From Calocera cornea HHB12733 (lineage: Eukaryota; Basidiomycota; Dacrymycetes; Dacrymycetales; Dacrymycetaceae): DNA of 64,000 nucleotides. The stretch is taken from NCBI GenBank assembly GCA_001632435.1, contig KV423923.1:279813-343812 (forward strand). The letters are read 5' to 3'. The position numbers and the translations under genes are program-made. Below the pieces are notes generated by a model. It searched no databases. It had not been told where the DNA came from and was given only the letters and a program-made list of their open reading frames with translations. Shown here piece by piece: positions 53,198-64,000 of this stretch (within the stretch, counting starts at the first letter, position 1; the number at the start of each line of letters is the position of its first letter).

Positions 53198-54134
53198 GTG
53201 GATGGGCAAGATGCAACCTGCCGGTGCCTTACACTAAACAATACCACGGTCATCATCACCAATGACTTTATATCTGACTTTGACAATACTATCTTCTCCA
53301 ATGCATTCTGCTCCAGATCTGTGGTGCCGACAAGTGGTACATCCTGTGCACACGGCTATGTTACCACTGACCACTATAGAGAATGTTCCCTTGGCATCAT
53401 GGAGTTCCATGTTGTGGCTATATCCAGAGAGCCGTTTAACAGCTTCAGATACAAGGCAAGGAAGGAGGCTGGTCTCAGAAACAGCGAAGATGCACCGGAA
53501 GGCTCCCAGGTAGAGACACGGTGAGTGTCCCATGAACGTGCATTATTGCTTGCTGACAACATTCTAGAAAGGTGTCTCAGTATGCTCTTGTGCAGCCAAC
53601 CTTGGCGGACTACCACAGACTGCGCGAGGTGTATTTGGATGAGCATGAAATGAAGTGGACATTCCATTATGGTCTGCAAGGTGTGTCTTTATTGTTGGTT
53701 TGATATGGCCTGCCACCTGACCTGATGTGCTTACCAGGCGTAATCCGCTCCATCTTCAAGAACGGTAAGGTAGCTGTTCTCACCGAGATGGCCGGCTTCT
53801 CATTAGCAAGCAGCGAGGGAGATCACCGTGAAGTGCGCAAAGAGGCACAGCAGCTCCTAGACATGGCAGATGAGGAGGTCGAGGAAGCGGAGCAGTGGCT
53901 CCATGATCTGGACCAGCCGCCAACGGTGTGTAAGCATGTTTTGTGTTGCGAGATAGGCTCTGAATCAACGATGGACCAGAAAAGGTGCAAGCTTTTGAAG
54001 AGCAGCAGTTGAGCGGTGTCCTTGGCTGTAGAGCACTGTCTTCAATAGTTGTCCCTTCATTCGGTATTGGTCCATTGATAACAGCAATACTCGAGGCGGG
54101 GGTTTCTCACAATCCACATGCGATACTGTCTTGA
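53198..54134 (+). CDS. Unrecognised small protein, start unresolved
   Basis: No family recognised. The frame opens near 53198 without an ATG there (first codon GTG), so an upstream exon or another start is likely; an ATG in a different frame lies at 53186. The readable body is TNDFISDFDNTIFSNAF, SLGIMEFHVVAISREPF, KARKEAGLRNSEDAPEG, an intron (53521-53567), VSQYALVQPTLADYHRLREV, an intron (about 53682-53738), SIFKNGKVAVLTEMAGF, EVRKEAQQLLDMADEEVEEA, EQWLHDLDQPPT, then after a last intron (about 53929-53988) VQAFEEQQLSGVLG and PSFGIGPLITAILEAG to a stop at 54132. The acidic helical stretch could be a coiled coil. Boundaries are tentative. Confidence 0.45.
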
Positions 54135-54831
54135 ATCTATTCATCGTGCGGCGTTATAGCCACGCCACGTCGAGGCCGCCCGAACCGAAATTCGAGGCGC
54201 GACCGGTATGTATGCGCCAGGCGGGTGGGAAGGCGGAAAGGACCCTTGTCGTCAAGGCGGGCTTCTCTCGTAGGCATGGCGTGCGGTGGTGCGAAGTATT
54301 GAGCGAGGTTTGCCCCCGTGGAACGGAATGCATATGCGCGAATGAGGGCGCCGAGGCTTCTTTTCTGTCCAAAGGAATGAGGACTGCGAAGGAGAAGGAG
54401 ATGCGGCGGCCAATGACCAAGCCCGAAACCGCAAGGGAAGGGCGGACGGGGAGAGTAGCAGGGCAATATTGGGTTACTGTATCATCCTCCCTCCACCAGC
54501 CCTCCTCGTAGAGGGCACACTCTGGCCATCGACAGCACCACCGTCCTCCGCCTGCTCGACGTCCCACCGCCTTTCGTTTACGTTTCGGTATCCATTGCCC
54601 ACCCCCGGACGGAGTTTGCATTTGCGTCGACTCGGTCGATCTCGTCACCCTAGGCTACAGTAGGGCCCCGATCGCGCCCTTCTCCGGCTTCCATCCGACC
54701 GTTCTTTTCCCCCTTCGCCCATCCCTGTCGCTCTTTGCTTTGACACCCGCCCTGCACCCTGCAGCACCCCGCGGGCAACACCCAGGAAAAGGAAAAGGAA
54801 AAGGGACCGCGGAAGGAACAGACAGGATAGG
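54135..54831. other. Intergenic, promoter/5' leader of the DENN gene
   Basis: About 700 bp. The last 250 bp are strongly C/T-rich on the plus strand, then a purine run (GGAAAA repeated three times, about 54784-54803) precedes the ATG. No coding region is supported. Confidence 0.45.
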
Positions 54832-57800
54832 ATGGCGACCCCCTCGCGCGAGCGCGCCTCGCACTCGCCCACCACCCGCCGCTTCCTAGCGCGCGAGTCG
54901 GCCTTCGCCTCCGCCTCCCCGACCGCCCCCTCCCGCCGCACCGCTCTCCCCGCCCACGCCCAGCCCACCCACCCACAGGAGGAGCAGATGAACGGACACG
55001 CGCACCACCACGCACACCGCCTCCCGCCCCATCGCGGCCTCGGCGACGCAGACAACACTGCGACGGAGACGGAGACGGAGCTGCCCTCCCCGCTCACGCA
55101 GTCCATGCAGCGCGCCCAGAGCGGCGTGCCGACCCACATCTCCTCCGTCTCCTCCGCCGCCGCAGCAGCAGCCGCAGCAGCGAACGGAGCGAGGTATGCC
55201 CGCCCGCGCGGGCAGCGCGACACCTCCGCGACGAGCTACGGCACGAGCGACTTTGACGCTGCCGTCGCCGCGCAGGCCCAGCTCGCACACGCGCACGGCA
55301 ACGGCCACCACTCCGGCGCGCCCGGGAGGGGGAGGGGCATCGAGGAGCTCGAGGAGGACGAGGACGAGGAGTTCGAGGCTGGCGGCGCGACGACGCAGGG
55401 GGAGATGGACCCGCCCGCGCCTGCCGCCCCACCGCCCGTGCCGCATCAGCATCAGCACCACCACCACCACCACCAGCACAACAGCCACAACCAGCACGGG
55501 CACCAGCAGGGCCAGCCCGGCCCCGCCAGCGCCCAGCAGCAGCAGGCGCTCGTCCCTGCGTCCAAAGGCCCCGGGCCAAGCAGGCCGGGCACGCAGGCGA
55601 GCCAGCACGTCAAGCAGCTGTCCTCCGCCTCCAAAGCGACCGCGATCCAGCCGGCCGCCCCGGGCTCGGCGAGCAACACCCCGCTCACGAGCCTCTACCT
55701 CGTTGCGGGCCTGCCCAAGTCGCCACATACCTGGACGCTCGCCGAGCCGGACAGCGTCGACGGGTGCAGGCATGCTGAGGGCGCTGTGAACCGGTGGTGG
55801 AGGGCTGAGGTGCTGGGCAGTACCGTCAGCCCGGGCGTGAACCATGGGGGCGATGGGAGCACTGTTGGGGGGAAGAAGCGGAAGGGGAGGAGGGGAGAGG
55901 ATGTGCAGCGGATGCTGGCTAAGGCGCTCAAGGTGCATTTGTTCTTCTCTTTGACCTATATGCTATGTCGTGGTGAGTTGGAAGTACTAACGGCGTTGGT
56001 ACAGCTCTCCTTCCCCAAGGAAGTGGAGATCATCGCCTCGACGCTCCAGCCCGCGTCGACGATCCACACCTTCACCTTCACGCTCCGCGCCGCAAGCGGC
56101 TCCGCCGCGCACTCGGGCATCCCCCGCGCAGCGACGTTCACCAGCCTGTCCAACGCATCCTCCCTCCCCTCCCTCCGCCCGGGGTACGGCCAGTCGACAG
56201 CAAACAACTACAGCACCGCCTCCTTCCAGTCGTTCAACGCCCCCCCGGTGCCTGGCAGCTCGGGCGCGCCCCTCAAGGGCGGGAAGAAGGACGAGGACGA
56301 GGGGACGACGTACTACGGGACGGTGCTGACCGTCTACTCGCACGCGGACGCCTCCCGCGCAGAGGCGATCCGCAAGTCGCTCGCGCAGCCCGCCACAGGC
56401 ACCCCCGGCACCTCCCCCAACGCCCGCAGCAGGTTCCAGCGCCGCCCGGCAAGCAGCGCGAGGCGCAAGGCGCCCTGGAACGGGCAGAGCACGCCCGAGG
56501 CGACCGAGACGGAGCAGGAGCCCGAGACGGACGACTGGGGCGATAAGGTCGTCGGCGGGAGCACGCTCTTCCTCCCCCGCGAGACGGTCTTCTGGCTCCC
56601 CTACGCGCTGAGTGCGTTTCCTCCCTTTATGCTGGTTCGTCTTGCGAGATTGTGCTGATGGCGATGGCTCGGCAGCGCTCGTCTCCAAACACCCGATATA
56701 CGACCTCATGCGGGACTTCCTCACGCTCTCCTGGGCCCGCTTCTCCAAGGACGTCCAGTCCCACTCGCTCCAGATCGCAAAGATCCTCGAGCACCCCAGC
56801 CCGCGCTCCGGCGACATCGTAAAACTCGACGCGGGCGCAGAGGGCGAGAGCGTCGAGGTCGTGTGCCGCTTCCCCGGCGGGCTGGACTTTGGAAGGGGGC
56901 TCGTGGACGTGAATGTGCGTTGCTCCGGCTTGATCACTACTCTTTGAGAAGGGAATAAGTGCTGACATGCTGCCGCGGGGTAGTTCACGATGTGGCCGCT
57001 GTTCAGGGCGCTCAACTTGGACAACATCCTTACTATCTGTGAAGTTGCGCTCGCCCCGACTGGCAGGGTGCTCTTCCTCTCGCGCTACCCTGCGATGCTC
57101 GGTGTACGGAGCTGTTTCTCATTCGGAGTATAACGTGTCTTGACGCCTCTCGCAGATCGCCGTCCACACCATCAAGTACATCCTCGAGCTGCGCGGCTGG
57201 AACGGGGTCGCGCACCCGGCCGTGCACGCGCGGGACGCCAAGATCTACCTGGAGGACCCCGGCCCCTGGCTGATCGGCCTGCACACCGACTGCCGGTTCG
57301 TCGCCCGCCCGAGCAAGGAGGTCTGCATCTGCGACCTCGACATCAACTCGGTGCACTGCCCCTTCCCGCCGCAGGGCAGCGTGAGCACCAAGCAGCAGCG
57401 GGACAAGTTCCGCAAGACCCTCGTCAATGCCTTTGAGGGCTACTTCCACCCGGACTACTCGGTGCCTAGCGAGTTTAAGGAGGCGTTCCCTGCCGGGAGG
57501 TTCAGGCCCCTTTGCAGCATCAAGACGCGCCGTGGGGCCCCGAGTGCGGTCTATGCAGAGGTCATCCCCCCGCCCGAGTGGTGGTTCCAGCCTAGGGTGC
57601 TCCAGGCGTTCGACTCGGTTCTCAAGGACAAGGTGAGCTGCACACTTGTAAGGAGATTTGTGCGTCCTGATAGATTACCGCAGTACAAGAAGCCGTCCCT
57701 CCTCAAGCGCCTCGCCATGCTGGGCATGTCCAGGCGTCAAGCCGGCCTGACCGCCGCCGAGCAGCTCATCCAGCGCGCCATCCGCCGCCGCGCGACCGCC

Positions 57801-59699
57801 TTCGTGGACGCGCGCGACGACCTCGAGACGAAGATCGGCCGCCTCTCGCGCCGCTTGAACTTCCTCATGACCGAGTCGGATCTCTGGCGCGAGAAGTTCG
57901 TCGCCTTCGAGGGATATGCGGAGAAGCTTAGCTCCGAGGCTGGCGACCTCAGGAGCAAGATCGGGAAGGAGCAGAGGGAGAGCAGGCGCCTCAGCGGGCT
58001 TATCAGCACCACTGCCCAGGAGAAGCAGCAGCTCCAGATGCGTACGTGGTAAACTAGAACCACAGTTTACTCGTCTGACAGGAGTCCGATAGGTCTCTCC
58101 CATGTCGAGCACGAGCATGAGGACGCGCTTATGCAGCTCGAGCAGATGCGTCTCAATATGGAAGCCATGGAGCGCGAACGCGAGCAGATGGTCGCCGAGG
58201 TCGAGGAGCAGATCGAACGCGCCCTCGCGAGCATGTCGTTCAATGACTCGATGTCAGAAACCGGCACCTCCCGCACTGGCTCGCGTGCCGGATCTCGTGC
58301 CTCCACGCCCGGCTCCAACACCGGCAAGCGCATGCCCAGGAGCTTCAGCACTGGTACCACCCTGCGCGACGGTGTCGACGAGGAAGACATGGTCGAGCAC
58401 CAGATTGGCATGAACGGCGCGGAGATCGAGACCGGCAAGCGTCGCCTCGAGAAGATTGAGGAGCGCGACCTCGACGAGGAGGAGATCGACATCAAGGCGG
58501 AGCAGCGTCGCATCCGCAAGGCGCGTGAGCAGCAGCAGTACGAAGAGGCGGCGGACAGCGACGGAAGCATTCCTGCGGCGAAGAAGAAGCGCTTCTCTGC
58601 TAGCCGTGACCAAGGTACGGAGGATGCTATGGGTGCCGTAGATGCTGGCATCAGCGAGAAGAGCGAGAGGATTAGCGAGAAGGTCAACCAGATCCAGATG
58701 AAGGTCGGTGATCTGCAGCATTCTGGGTGATCTCGGGCTGACAGTCTAATACAGCTCGAAATGGCTCTGGCGGATCTTGAGAACAAGCGTCGCGTTGCTT
58801 CGCCCCGCTCTGGTGCTGATGACACCGGCGGAGAGACGGACGCGACTCGTCGCAGCCGCCGTGCCCGCAAGCGTGTGAAGACCCCTCATTCGCCACTCCC
58901 CCCGGACACGTCCATGGACCAGCGTCTGGATGAGGCCCCTCCCCCTGGGAAAACTGAGCAGCTCGAGCCACCCCACCCTGTCGAGGAACGCGCATCTCCC
59001 ATGTCGATCAGGACGGAGAAGAAGCGGTCCCTCGACGAAATCAGCGTCTCCACCTACAAGCCATCCGCAGCCGAGCTCTCGCGCGAAGTTGACGCGGCGG
59101 AGCTCGAACCGGTTCCCGAGATGACCAGCGAAGTCATGGAGCCTGTCGATCTCGCCAACGAAGATGAGGCTCAGCCCGAAGAGGAGCCTGAGGATGCCGA
59201 CTCGGAATCCTCTAACAGGGATAGCAAGCGCGAGTCTTCAGGCACCGTCACGGCCGAACCGATGCAGTATCCCCCTGCCAAGTCCCCGATCCCTGCCGTG
59301 CCTCCCCGCGCTGCGGGCCGAGCGCCGCCCGTCTCCTCGTCCGGCATTGCGGCGGCCAGCCTGGCCCAGGATAACCCCGTGAATGGGGTGGCTCCTACTC
59401 TCTCTCGGAAGACTTCGACTCGCTCGAAGCGTCTTTCCCGCATGACTACCGGCACTACCTCCGGCGGTGAGTCCGACACCGACTTTGTCAGCGCCTACTC
59501 CAGCAGCCCCATTGACAAGGCGCTCATGGACGACGAGGACGACGAGGCAGATGGAATGTCTCCTGTTCCTGGTGGCTGGGAGGTCGATGAGGAGGACCTC
59601 GTTGAGCCCCGCCACATCCGGCAGCGCGTCTCCAGCACCGCGACCGAAGTTCCCGACTCGCGGCGCTACACCAGCTTCAATGCGGTCGGCAGTCAGTAA
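54832..59699 (+). CDS. DENN-domain protein (putative Rab GEF)
   Basis: About 1485 residues in eight exons (introns 55933-56004, 56612-56675, 56915-56983, 57104-57155, 57633-57683, 58042-58092, 58704-58754). DENN proteins typically exchange nucleotide on Rab GTPases in membrane traffic. The first 280 residues are low complexity, rich in Ala, Pro, His and Gln with a His/Gln run. The upstream DENN part starts at LTSLYLVAGLPKSPHTW. The core reads LPRETVFWLPYALTLVSKHP, IYDLMRDFLTLSWARFSKD, FTMWPLFRALNLDNILTIC, SRYPAMLGIAVHTIKYIL and DPGPWLIGLHTDCRFVARPS. A basic helix (RAIRRRATAFVDARDDLETK) and long coiled coil (EQMRLNMEAMEREREQMVAE) follow, then an acidic, Ser-rich, probably disordered tail. The 5' exon is extremely C-rich at third positions. 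The GTPase partner is unknown. Confidence 0.85.
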
Positions 59700-61074
59700 A
59701 AGCCTCAAATTCGATGGAGAAGCTCCATCACGTCGTTCCTTTGTTCTGTTCCATCCCCAAAGCATCCCGATCGTTGTTATTCCCTCTCAAGCATGATACT
59801 GGTCATTCGTTTATTCGTTCTGGTAAATGGGCCTTTTACGGCAACCTCATTCCCTAAAGTTCTGATCGAGGAGCGGATTGATTTCGCCCTGCTTAATGAT
59901 CATTCTATTTGAATGGTCAGCTTGCGGATGAATTCCGGCAAGTCCCTATTGCTTGCCGACGGGGGGAAAAGCAACCCCTTTTGCTTTCGGCAGTTGACAA
60001 TAATGCTGCGGGGAAGCTGGCTTCTACAAGACACCCACATGAGAGGCGGTGATCGCCGGAGCCGGCACGTACCTGACCATGTGAGAGGGATTTCTAATAG
60101 CACCGAAACATGGTAGGTGCAAGAAGCTTGTTTCGCATCGGAGCTCGGAAGAACATTTTGCGTATCCCCCAGCATTGGTCATCGGCGATAATACGCGCTT
60201 CAACATCGGACTTGGCAGGGAGTACGGGCGAGAGGCCGGCCAGCGTTTCAGTCACGCAGGCGCCCATTCCAGCCCGTCCATCTCAGACCCTGTCCGTCAA
60301 ACAAAAGACGTGCGCTGTCCAGTATTTCACACTTCAAGCGTCGTATGTACCGCCAAACCCTGTGCGGCTCCCGGACAACAGCGAGGATGAACCCTGATGA
60401 GATTGATTACGCGCGGTCGGCGGAAGGCAGCAGTGCATTCCGCGGTTCCACCGGAGAACGACCAGGACGCGTCCTTCGCTTTGTTTGTCTCATAGCTCGT
60501 CCAGCTCGGCGGCTCAGTCAACAAAACAACGATACAACTCCTTGCTGCGGCCCCCGGTAGCGGTACTCGGCAGGGCTGCGCTCTGTACCCGACTGATGGA
60601 TGGCGTATTTTCAGCTAATTGTTATGGGGCATCGGCATGATTAGCTTCGAAGAAGGGCCGGAAGACCTCCGAAAGATTCTTTGTTGTCCGCCTGCTCTTT
60701 TGTTCTTCGCATATGGCTGCCATGCGCTGGCAATTCTATCCCGGCCTGATCAGGCGTGCCTGGTCGAATTTCCAATTCTTCGACCCCGTTCATGCGCCTT
60801 ACCAGCTATAGTTCATGCCGGGCGGTTCGGTTGCCTGAATTCCACGCTCCTTTCGCACGATCACCATTACCTTGGCATGCTGGATCTGGCCTGACCTCGC
60901 ATCATTACGCTCTGGACCACTTGCATCCTAATCCCGTATCACTGTCAACCTGAACTATAAGTACTCGACTGGCAGACACTGGACGACTCCCAGGGCAGCG
61001 CGACCTCCCCACTCCTCCCTCTCCCGGCGACCCATCCGCCTCCCACTGCATACACAGCCTACCACTCATTCGTA
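59700..61074. other. Intergenic, promoter of second carboxypeptidase
   Basis: About 1.4 kb. A CTATAA lies at 60955-60960, about 115 bp before the ATG, followed by a C-rich leader. Short open frames on both strands show no recognisable product or shared coding bias. Confidence 0.45.
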
Positions 61075-62709
61075 ATGTACAACGCACTCTCTGCCGTGCT
61101 GTCCCTCCTTGTGGTCCTCAGCCTTGCAACCGCGGCGCCTGTCGAGCGCGCGGCTTCGAGCTGGCCATGGTCGCTTTGGGTTTCCAAACTCCCTATCACT
61201 CACTACCCTCGTCCGTTCTGGTTCCCGGAGCTTCCTCAACCTCGAGGGCCGTTACCCGTTCCCCCGATCGCCCCCGGCCAACCAGGCAATCCCAACGCAC
61301 CAACCTTCCCCTCGGCTGCAAACAAGTTCTACGTCAACTCCTCCGCGCTGCCGCTCATCAACTTCGATCTTCCCGGTAGCTGGGCGGGGTTGCTGCCCGT
61401 CAGTCAGACTCCGGGAGAGACGAAGAACCTTTTCTTCTGGTACTGGCCCAGCACCGCGCCGGGTGGGAGCAAGAGCTTGACAATCTGGCTCAATGGTGGT
61501 CCCGGGTGTTCGAGCCTGACCGGCTTCCTCATGGTGCGCCAACCTAGCTATCACTAATGCAATGTAACCCTACTGACTCGCCGTCAACAGGAGAACGGCC
61601 CTATTAGCTTCTTGTCAGGAAACGGTCCGGTCATCAACCCGTATGGCTGGACATCGGCCAGTGACATGATCTGGATCGACCAGCCTGTCGGCACGGGCTA
61701 CAGCGTCGGGTCGAACGACATCACTACGATGCCCCAGCTGGCGGACCAGTTCTACGGATTCCTGGAAAACTTCTGTACGTGATGTGTCCCCGGGCGGGTG
61801 GTCTAATTCTAACCCAGTTCAGATGCCACATTCCCGGCTTTGCTGTCCAAGCCCCTCACCCTGGCGGGCGAATCGTACAGCGGGAAGTATCTTCCCTACA
61901 TCGCGCAGCGCATCCTGGCCACGCCTCAAGTGCTCAACATCCACCTAAATGGGATCCTCGTCTCGGATGGCACCTGGTCCGACTTTGTCAACTCGCAGCA
62001 GATCCCCGCCGCCGCGTACGCGGCCGAGTTCCAGCAGGCGCTCATGCTCACGGACGACGTCGTCACCCAGCTCGCGAACATGTCCTCCGCCTGCGGGTTC
62101 GACAGCGTCCTGTCCCAAGTCAAGTACCCACCCGCGGGGCCGATCACCATCCCGGCAGACGCGTACACAGACGCCTGCGACACGTGGGACTACATGCTGT
62201 ACTCGTCCGGCAACGCGTGCCTCTCGCCGTACGACGTGGATGCGACGTGCCCGCTGGGGGCTGACAACACGCCCGCGTACTTCTCACGGGCCGATGTGCA
62301 GCAGCTGCTGCACGTGCCCAACCTCACCTTCATCGAGTGCGCCACCGACCCGGTGTTCAACACCCCGGACGGGTACGACACGTCGCCGTACTCGCAGACG
62401 CTGCTCCCCGGGCTGCTCCCCCACCTGCCAAAGGGGATCACCATAGAGCACGGGTACAGGGACGCGCTGCTTATCTACTCTGGGGACCGCATCTGGCTGC
62501 AGAACATGACGTGGGGTGGGGAGCAGGGGTTCCGCGCCCAGCCGTCCGGCAGCATAGGCAGCATCGACGGGGAGCAGGGGGCGACGTACGCCAGCGAGCG
62601 CGGGATCACGTACATCGAGCTGCCCGGCGCGGGGCATCTCATACCGTACGACCAGCCGGCCACGGCGCTGCATATCTTCAAGTATGTGCTTGGGCAGGGG
62701 TCGCTCTAG
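61075..62709 (+). CDS. Secreted serine carboxypeptidase (S10), canonical
   Basis: Removes C-terminal residues from peptides outside the cell or in the vacuole. Signal peptide (LSAVLSLLVVLSLATAAPVE), Pro-rich propeptide, then the S10 fold: LTIWLNGGPGCSSLTGFLM, ENGPISFLSGNGP, MIWIDQPVGTGYSVG, LAGESYSGKYLPYIA (nucleophile Ser), ALLIYSGDRIWLQNM (Asp) and ELPGAGHLIPYDQP (His). The residues that bind the substrate carboxylate in carboxypeptidase Y are present: Asn in LNGGPG, Glu in MENGP, Glu in GESYSG. Introns are near 61533-61590, about 61773-61820. It lacks the usual CN-x-x-G after the catalytic Asp (QNMTWGG instead). It is not a close relative of the S10 gene at 34.3 kb. Confidence 0.9.
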
Positions 62710-62914
62710 TAGACGGTGCTTCGAAGGAAGGGTAAACTATTTGTGACTGTAGCACTAATCTCACGCATCTCCGTTCTTACGGGTATATAGTTGAATCACA
62801 CCGTTTCGCAAGACCCAGGAATCGTATTCAGCAGAGAGAACCATAATTTACAGCAGTGACATAAGTTGGGAGAGGCATTATGACGTTTAACAGACGAAAG
62901 TTCGCGCGGACGGA

Positions 62915-63722
62915 TTACAGATCCTTCTTCTCCGCCTTCTCATCCTTGCCCTTGCCCTTGCCCTTGAGCGCCTGCTGGCGCTTGATAACGACGCCAAAGT
63001 ACGTGCCCAGGCAGAAGTTGACCAGATTGAACCAGGGCGCCCAGAGCTCAGGGGCGAAGAACTGCTGTGCGAAGAGCACGGCCGCGGGGGACGTGATCCA
63101 CGTCATCTTCATTGCGCGCAGGAAGCCGGCTTGGACGGCCCCGACCACTTGCTGCGGCGAGCGCGCGCCGTGAATGATCGCCGTTGACGCGAGGTAGGCT
63201 GTGTGTCAAGTTGGGTTAGTGGGTGTTGTGAGGAAGGAGAGAAGGGCGGAGGGAGGCGCACCCGAGACCTGGATCGGCGCCGCCACGAGGTTGCTCATGA
63301 GGATCTGCCCCACGCGCGCCTTGGCGCCCTGCATCCCCGAGAACGCCTTGGTGATCATGAGCACGAGGAAGTGGCCCATCGGCGCGGAGACGAGGAAGCC
63401 GTACAGGGCCAGCTTGAGCGCGCGGGGCGAGACGTGGAGGCGGGCGAGGAGGTAGGCGAGCTCCGGCGAGAGGCGGGAGACGGTCGGGGAGGGCTCTGGG
63501 GGCGGGAGGTGCGCGAGGGAGGAGGAGAGCGGTTCTTGTAGGAAGGAGAGGACGCCTGTGGGGAGAGTTAGGTTGGGAGAAGGGGAGGGGAAGACAATGA
63601 CGATATTGCGCACCTCCGGTGATCATCTTGGTGAGGAGCGGCCGCTTGGCGAGAGCGCGCAGGTAGGCCGCGAGCGGCGCGGGGATGCTGGGCGGGATGG
63701 GCACGCCGACCTTTGTAGCCAT
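62915..63722 (-). CDS. Mpv17/PMP22-family membrane protein
   Basis: A small integral membrane protein of the Mpv17/PMP22 group, found in peroxisomal or inner mitochondrial membranes and thought to form channels or aid metabolite balance. From the ATG at 63722 it reads AAYLRALAKRPLLTKMITGG, then after an intron VLSFLQEP, LALYGFLVSAPMGHFLVLMI (the family's 'P-GH' helix), GQILMSNLVAAPIQVS, a second intron near 63200-63260, GAVQAGFLRAMKMTWITSPA and PWFNLVNFCLGTYFGVVIKR. The tail is Lys-rich (KGKGKGKDEKAEKKDL). The arrangement of four hydrophobic segments fits the family. The exact organelle is not decidable; the lysine-rich end and PMP22-like wording lean towards peroxisome. It is tail-to-tail with the carboxypeptidase. 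Confidence 0.82.
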
Positions 63723-64000
63723 CTTGTTACTTTACTGAGAGTACTTGCGATAGAAGGCGACTTGTGTAAAGTAAGAAGAAAGTAGAGTAGAAAGTAGAAA
63801 CGGCAGTAGGAGGGAGGGGGTGGTACTGAAACGGGGATTGAGCGCGATCGCTGTCGCGTGCAGTGCGGGGAGGACGCGGGTGCGATATTACCCGGCTCGG
63901 AGCTTATTCACCCGGTTATCACCTGGGCAATCGCCGGCATCCTTTGGCTTCAGAGCCTACAGTATTTGCACACGTCTGTCATGCCGGACTCGTTGCTTGT
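63723..64000. other. Promoter region of the Mpv17-family gene
   Basis: The last 278 bp of the window, upstream of the minus-strand start. A purine-rich run on the plus strand (63770-63820) is a pyrimidine-rich leader for the gene. Nothing else is seen. Confidence 0.4.

Noticed and set aside
54886..55938. A 350-codon open frame on the minus strand opposite the DENN gene, and similar antisense frames nearby
   Set aside because: It mirrors the strong third-position C/G bias of the plus-strand gene; its residues are Arg/Gly/Val repeats with no domain.
59900..60560. Overlapping short open frames on both strands between the DENN and carboxypeptidase genes
   Set aside because: No splice-consistent extension, no start context and no coding bias; treated as intergenic.
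1..64000. Transposons, rRNA, tRNA and CRISPR arrays
   Set aside because: No transposase, reverse transcriptase or integrase motifs, no terminal repeats with target duplications, and no tRNA cloverleaf that I could fold by eye; small elements could still be missed.

Overview
The window looks like chromosomal DNA of a filamentous basidiomycete, most likely an Agaricomycete. Nearly every gene is broken by many introns of about 50-60 bp with GTRNGT...YAG ends. Promoters are compact, both strands are used, GC content is moderately high, and several families are expanded as tandem paralogues. I saw no rRNA, tRNA, CRISPR array or intact transposon. Species cannot be fixed from this sequence. All gene models are hand-spliced from conserved reading frames, so outer boundaries are firmer than some inner junctions.

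Layout. (1) 1-12.9 kb: five cytochrome P450 genes of one related group, two on + (the first cut by the window edge) and three on -. A gene for a small secreted Cys-rich protein sits between the two sets. (2) 14.0-20.7 kb: two tandem paralogues of a large protein with WW-like modules and C-terminal membrane segments. (3) 22.2-24.2 kb: a double-HotDog acyl-CoA thioesterase of ACOT9 type. (4) 24.4-25.2 kb: a second copy of the secreted Cys-rich family, with tandem repeats upstream. (5) 25.9-31.4 kb: a GT61 glycosyltransferase and two paralogues of an unrecognised small Cys/His protein, with doubtful minus-strand coding remains between them. (6) 31.4-36.0 kb: an NCS1 nucleobase/allantoin-type permease divergent from an S10 serine carboxypeptidase whose carboxylate-recognition residues are all changed.

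(7) 36.9-48.3 kb: four head-to-tail acid-sphingomyelinase-like secreted phosphodiesterases, each with a saposin-like region, an intact metallophosphatase core, a TATA-like box and an upstream CACGTG site. (8) 48.5-54.1 kb: two unrecognised genes flanking a tandem pair of FMP52-like NAD(P)-binding proteins that share a 7-nt first coding exon. (9) 54.8-59.7 kb: a DENN-domain protein of about 1485 residues. (10) 61.0-63.7 kb: a canonical S10 carboxypeptidase and an Mpv17/PMP22-family membrane protein.

The genes do not form one pathway. The shared themes are recent tandem duplication and secretion or nutrient handling (two peptidase-type enzymes, four phosphodiesterases, a permease). No backbone enzyme for a secondary metabolite is visible, so the P450 group is better read as a gene-family expansion than as a biosynthetic cluster. 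The most interesting signals are the promoter-conserved sphingomyelinase array, the altered S10 enzyme, the paired unknown families, and an inverted repeat upstream of the first FMP52-like gene.
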